DNA from: Tetrahymena thermophila SB210
Lineage: Eukaryota > Ciliophora > Oligohymenophorea > Hymenostomatida > Tetrahymenidae
DNA: 64,000 nt
Direction: 5' to 3'
Assembly (NCBI RefSeq): GCF_000189635.1
Contig: NW_002476278.1
Coordinates: 1-64,000 of the forward strand
The notes beneath the pieces were generated by a model, which was given only the letters and a program-made list of their open reading frames with translations, was not told where the DNA came from and did not search any database. Positions within the stretch are counted from its first letter, which is position 1; every line of letters begins with the position of its first letter. Made by a program: the position numbers and the translations under genes. Shown here in pieces: positions 59,800 through 64,000 of the stretch.

Positions 59800-62700
59800 A
59801 TGATATTATAAAAAGAATATTTTAGAGACATAAAAGACGTAATTAAAGATTTTAATATTTATAATTTAATTTTTTTAAAAAAATAGTTAATAAACTCTTC
59901 TCTTTTATCTCACACAAATCTTAGAATTGGTCTTGCGTAATAATAATTAAATAATTCTAATCACAATTAAAACAACACTTCTAAAAAATTTATAACAATT
60001 AAAAATTATTCACGATAAATTTAAAACTTTTAGATTTTATTTTTTTGAGCTTACTTGTGCTAATTAAATAATTTATTTATTATAAAATAGCTTTTAAATA
60101 TATTTAATTTTAAGTTAATTTTTTTAAAATCTCTGCTCACTTTAGTTCATATTAACTTACAAATTTTTCTTAAATAAATTAAAAGTTAGAGTCAAATTGA
60201 TGCATAGGGTGCAATCGAGTTAGGTTCAGCTATATCAAAATGCATTAACCTCTCAACTTTAACACTTAACCTTAGGTAAATATAGTTAAATTAATTTTAA
60301 TTAATATTTATTCTTATTATTATTATTTTATTCAGTTAAGTAAAATATCTTTTTTCAAAATTGAAATTATTTTTTTGATTTTAACTAATTTATTTTAAAA
60401 AACAATAGTTGGAATTAAATTGGAAGAGAGGGTATGTTAGATTTAGGCTCTAGTTTAGCTAAGTGCACTAACCTCTAAAATTTATCACTCTACTTAAGGT
60501 AAAAATAGTATATTTGTTTGATAAAGGGTTTCTATAATATACTATAATTTCTCTACATTAGCTCTATCTGAATTTCGGATTAATTAGTTATTTTATAATT
60601 TAGCTTTTTTTTCTTACTTTTTTTCTAGATTTCATCCAAAATTTTGAGGGATTGCTGTTTTTATTTTTATGATTTACAATTACTTATTTTAAATAACATT
60701 TCCTTTAGTTATTTATTTATTTTTTAACATTTATTTCTATTTTTGAAATTTATTTTAATCTACATTTAAAATTTTTAATAATTTTTTTTATTAATTCTAC
60801 TCACTTTTTTATATTTACTTTCAAAATTATTAAAAGGAAGAATAATATAGGTGAATAAGGTACTTCAGATTTATGTTCTGGTTTAGGAAAATGTGTTAAA
60901 CTCTCAACCTTGAAACTTGACATTAGGTATTCATTTTATAAATACTTTACTTATTTATTTTTTTGATAATTAAATATAAGAAAGCATGCTAAATCTTTTC
61001 GTTTTTGCTTATTTTTTATATATACTAAATTATCACAAAATTTTAATGGTTTTTATCTTCTAAAATTTATTTTCTATTTATGATTATTAATTAAATTATA
61101 TTTTAATTTTCAATTTCTCTTTTTATTTATTCTACTAAATTTTTTCATATGAACTTAAAATTTTTTAAAGCTATAATGAAATTGGCGCATAGGGTGCATC
61201 ATATTTAGGTTCTATTTTAGTAAATTACACTAACCTCTCAACACTAAATCTCTTCCTTATGTAAAAAAAGTTTAATTTATTTATTAAAAATTTCAATGCA
61301 ATATATTTAGCTTACTGCTTATTTGTTTATTTTTTGTTTTTATTTTTAACTATTTATGTATTTTAAACTTTCATATTTATTTTAACATAGAGTGCCTGTT
61401 ATATCTTATTCTTATTTTTAAATTATTACTCGTTTTTTAATTTATTTAAATTTTACTAAAAGTCAGAACGAAATTGGCTAAAAAGGTGCTTTAGAACTAG
61501 GTTAAGGCTTAGAAAAATGTACAAATCTCTCAACTTTAATACTTGATATTAGTGGGTAAAAAAATTTTAATTGGTGTTATAAGATAGATCGTATCAACAG
61601 TTTGATTCGATAAGTAAATAGAAAGAAAACATGAAAATCTTAAAATGTTTACTTGCTTGATCATTTTGAAGATAATTAATTGGCTGATTGATCCTTGGAT
61701 ACACTTATTTATCTTTCTATCATTTAACTTTTATATTAATTTTCCAACTTTAACTTTCATATCGAATAATTAATTTTTCTCAAATTTGTTAAAAGCCAGA
61801 ATTAAATTGGTACGAACGGTGCATCAGACATAGTTTTAGCTTTAGCAAAGTGTACTAATCTCTCAAATTTGGTACTAAATTTATTGTAAAAATTGTTTAA
61901 TATATTTTTTTCTATAGTTAAAACTTTTAATTTCGAAAAGCATAAAGTAAAAAATCAAGCAAAATCTTCACATATTTAAATTATGCTTGTTTTCTTATTT
62001 TGTTTCTAAACTTTATACTTATTTTCCAACTTTTAATTTACAAGTTTTTGCTTTTTTAAAATTTTTAGACACTTTTTTTTATTTTTAAAAAAAATTATAT
62101 GAAATATTTTAAAAGAGGGAATATGATTCATCCATTAGGAGCAAAAAACTTAGGTTCTGCTTTAATAAAATGCACTAAGCTCTCTAATTTAAAACTAAAC
62201 CTTAGGTATATATAATTTAGATTAGTCAATTTTTTATACTTTATAAAACTTTTATAAATTAAAAAAGTAAAATAATATGCATCATTTTATTATATTTTTA
62301 CTTGATTTCTTTAAAAATAATATATATTTTTTTTTAAATTATTTGTCTATTTGTTTTTTTACTTTTCAAATCAATTATCAATCCATATTTTCCGATTTAC
62401 CCAAAAAACACTCCCACACATTTTTGTTTTGTAAATTACTTATATCAAAAACAAATTTATCTTAAATATATTAATAGAGACAATAAAATAGGTGATTAAG
62501 GTTTATTAGATTTATTTTCTGGTTTATTAAAGTGCTTTCACCTTAAAATTATGACACTCGATCTTAGTGGGTAATAATAGTTTGTTATAAACTTAATTCA
62601 TTCAATTGTTTATTTAGAAAGAAAGAGAAATGCAAGAAAATATTATAAATTTACATAAAAACACATATTATTTTTAACATATAAATATTTTTAAAAACTA

Positions 62701-63010
62701 TTAAAAGAGAAAATAAACTTACTTATATGGTCTTATCAAAATAATTAAAATCAAGAATAAAGATTCTTAAGATAATGAGATTAGTTAGCTTTAAAATTTA
62801 TTTATTAATTTCAGATACTTATTGAGTAGACTTAATATTTAAAAAAGGAATTCTTTAAATTTATAATTGAGAATTTACATAATGAAAGGTGGACTAAGAT
62901 AGAAATATAAAATACAAATTAATTATAAATTATTTAGTAAAAAAAGTATATATATATCTTTGATGAGAATGTTTTTAAAAATTAGTTTGAAAAAAATATT
63001 TCAAATTTAA
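59375..63010. repeat. Tandem duplication, unit B
   Basis: Second copy of the ~3.7-kb unit described at 55250-59130, same orientation. It lacks the palindromic insertion. It has its own indels, including a longer intron with TTGATTGATC-like sequence near 61660-61690. Confidence 0.85.
59800..62825 (+). CDS. Leucine-rich-repeat protein, one exon per repeat, 326 residues
   Basis: Ten exons: 59800-59936, 60186-60275, 60409-60498, 60837-60926, 61171-61260, 61463-61555, 61796-61885, 62116-62205, 62478-62570, 62708-62825. Every junction is phase 2 and every inner exon is 90 or 93 nt, one ribonuclease-inhibitor-type LRR each: QIDAQGAIELGSAISKCINL, NQIGREGMLDLGSSLAKCTN, NEIGAQGASYLGSILVNYTN, NQIGTNGASDIVLALAKCTN. 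The consensus is 'N.IG..Ga..Lgs.L.KCtnLs.L.L.L'. The first exon provides a cap ending LLSHTNLRIGLA; the last ends with a basic tail (LKSRIKILKIMRLVSF). The whole reads without a break, so this copy is probably functional. An additional exon upstream of 59800 is possible. Role: protein-binding solenoid, partner unknown. Confidence 0.82.
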
Positions 63011-63679
63011 TGTTTTAAAATTTTGAAAAATGAGTGTCAAAAATACCCCTATGGGCTAGACTTCTTATTTTACCATATATAATAAAAAATAAAATTATAA
63101 TTTATTATTAATAATAAAATTATTAGAAATTGATGATATGTTTATCCAAATATTTTCATCGAATCAATACTTTATTGTCTTATTAATTTTTTAAACAAAA
63201 GGACATATTATATTAAATATTTATGAAGTAGTAAAAGTGAATAAAATTTAAAAAAGAAAAGAAATTTGATTGATTATTTAGATTAGAATTTTTAGTTTGT
63301 TACTTTTGTATTCAAATTCATATGCTACTAAAAGATGTATTTATTTATTATAAAATATTGTAAAAAAGTCCTGGATAAGTAAATAAATAAATAAATAAAG
63401 ATTTATTTAATTGTTAGGCTTTATATTTTTTAATAATTCAGCTGTTAAAACTATTTATTAATTATACAAATTTTAAATAATCTAATAGTTAAATACATCA
63501 ATTAAACAACTTGACAAATGATTGGATAAAAAGTTGCTTCTTAAAAGTATTCTGCATTGAGCCCTTCTCAAGACATGTAAAGATTAAACTAAAAATAAAA
63601 TAGTAACTAGGGTATATAAAAGATTAATTCTAAGGTATAAGAGATAGATTAAAAGCTAAACAGTAGAATTAAAGTACTT
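62826..63679. other. 3' flank of unit B and spacer
   Basis: Shared duplication tail until about 63010, then unique AT-rich DNA with an AAAT tract at 63380-63401. No coding signal. The last part should hold the promoter of the Ser-rich gene. Confidence 0.5.
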
Positions 63680-64000
63680 ATGAGTCAAATTTCATCATCT
63701 CATTCATCATCATCTTCTTCATAATCTGCCAAGTCTTCATTAGACTCAGATATAGATAAAGGGTTAAAGAACTTTATTTAGTAGGGTAGATCTAATAATT
63801 TCAATGAGAAAAATTAATATACTTCCTCACATAGCAAAAAAATAAAATATAGAAGTTCTTCTGCAAGTGATCGATCATCTTCAATATCTTCAAATTCGTC
63901 TTCTTCGTCAACAGAATCAAAGGAAGTAGCTTCAAAAAAATAGAAAAAGTTAGTGAGAGAAGAGAAAAAAGACAAAGAACATAGGAAAAATATAAGCAAG
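63680..64000 (+). CDS. Ser-rich protein, N-terminal part (runs off the window)
   Basis: Open from ATG through the window end, 107 codons so far. It begins MSQISSSHSSSSSSQSAKSS, continues with an ordered-looking DIDKGLKNFIQQGRSNNF, then another Ser block (SSSISSNSSSSSTESKE) and a Lys/Glu-rich segment (KKQKKLVREEKKDKEHRK). Serine-rich plus charged helix is typical of RS-like or nuclear scaffold proteins, but no domain is visible in this part. The minus-strand ORF over the same DNA is a shadow. Confidence 0.7.

Noticed and set aside
55250-63010. CRISPR-like or satellite interpretation of the ~90-bp periodic similarity
   Set aside because: The similar blocks are exons with splice signals and conserved LRR protein sequence; spacing is irregular (about 130-400 bp).
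1-64000. tRNA, rRNA or snRNA genes
   Set aside because: No TTCGA-type T-loop with matching cloverleaf arms and no rRNA-like GC-rich conserved blocks were seen; short or divergent RNAs could be missed by eye.

Overview
This is the end of a ciliate macronuclear chromosome, most likely from Tetrahymena or a close relative. The window opens with about 59 uninterrupted C4A2 telomere repeats. Protein genes read through cleanly only when TAA and TAG are taken as glutamine and TGA as the sole stop. The DNA is very AT-rich. Introns are mostly 50-150 bp, nearly pure A/T, and start GTA. With the standard code almost every gene here looks like scattered short ORFs.

Layout. 1-12 kb: telomere; a mitochondrial-type protein with an SRP54 M-domain-like motif; two tandem RING-like zinc proteins; a complete synaptojanin-like phosphoinositide phosphatase (Sac1 plus 5-phosphatase); a 52-residue membrane protein; and an SK-type calcium-activated K+ channel. 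12-21 kb: a 940-residue Gln-rich coiled-coil protein, a tail-anchored UBC6/UBE2J E2, eIF2B delta, and a small single-span membrane protein. 21-29.5 kb: a calpain with EF-hand-like loops in front of its protease domain, and a 746-residue multi-pass membrane protein. 29.5-34.5 kb: a gene-poor island with a composite tandem repeat, a GC-rich hairpin, one short gene and coding relics. 34.5-53 kb: several large Gln/Asn/Ser-rich proteins (one ending in ankyrin repeats) surrounding a tandem pair of DGAT2-type acyltransferases. 53-63 kb: a decayed glutathionylspermidine-synthase-like gene, then a tandem duplication of about 3.7 kb. Each unit carries a leucine-rich-repeat gene in which one exon encodes one repeat. 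A palindromic element of about 139 bp sits in an intron of the first unit, and the matching site in the second unit is empty. The window ends inside a Ser-rich protein gene.

The genes look like ordinary, functionally unrelated eukaryotic loci on both strands, with no operon logic. Recognisable themes are membrane lipid metabolism (synaptojanin, DGAT2 pair), calcium signalling (SK-type channel, calpain), ER quality control and translation control (UBE2J, eIF2B). Tandem duplication recurs: RING pair, DGAT2 pair, LRR pair. All functional calls rest on motifs read by eye; no database search was possible.
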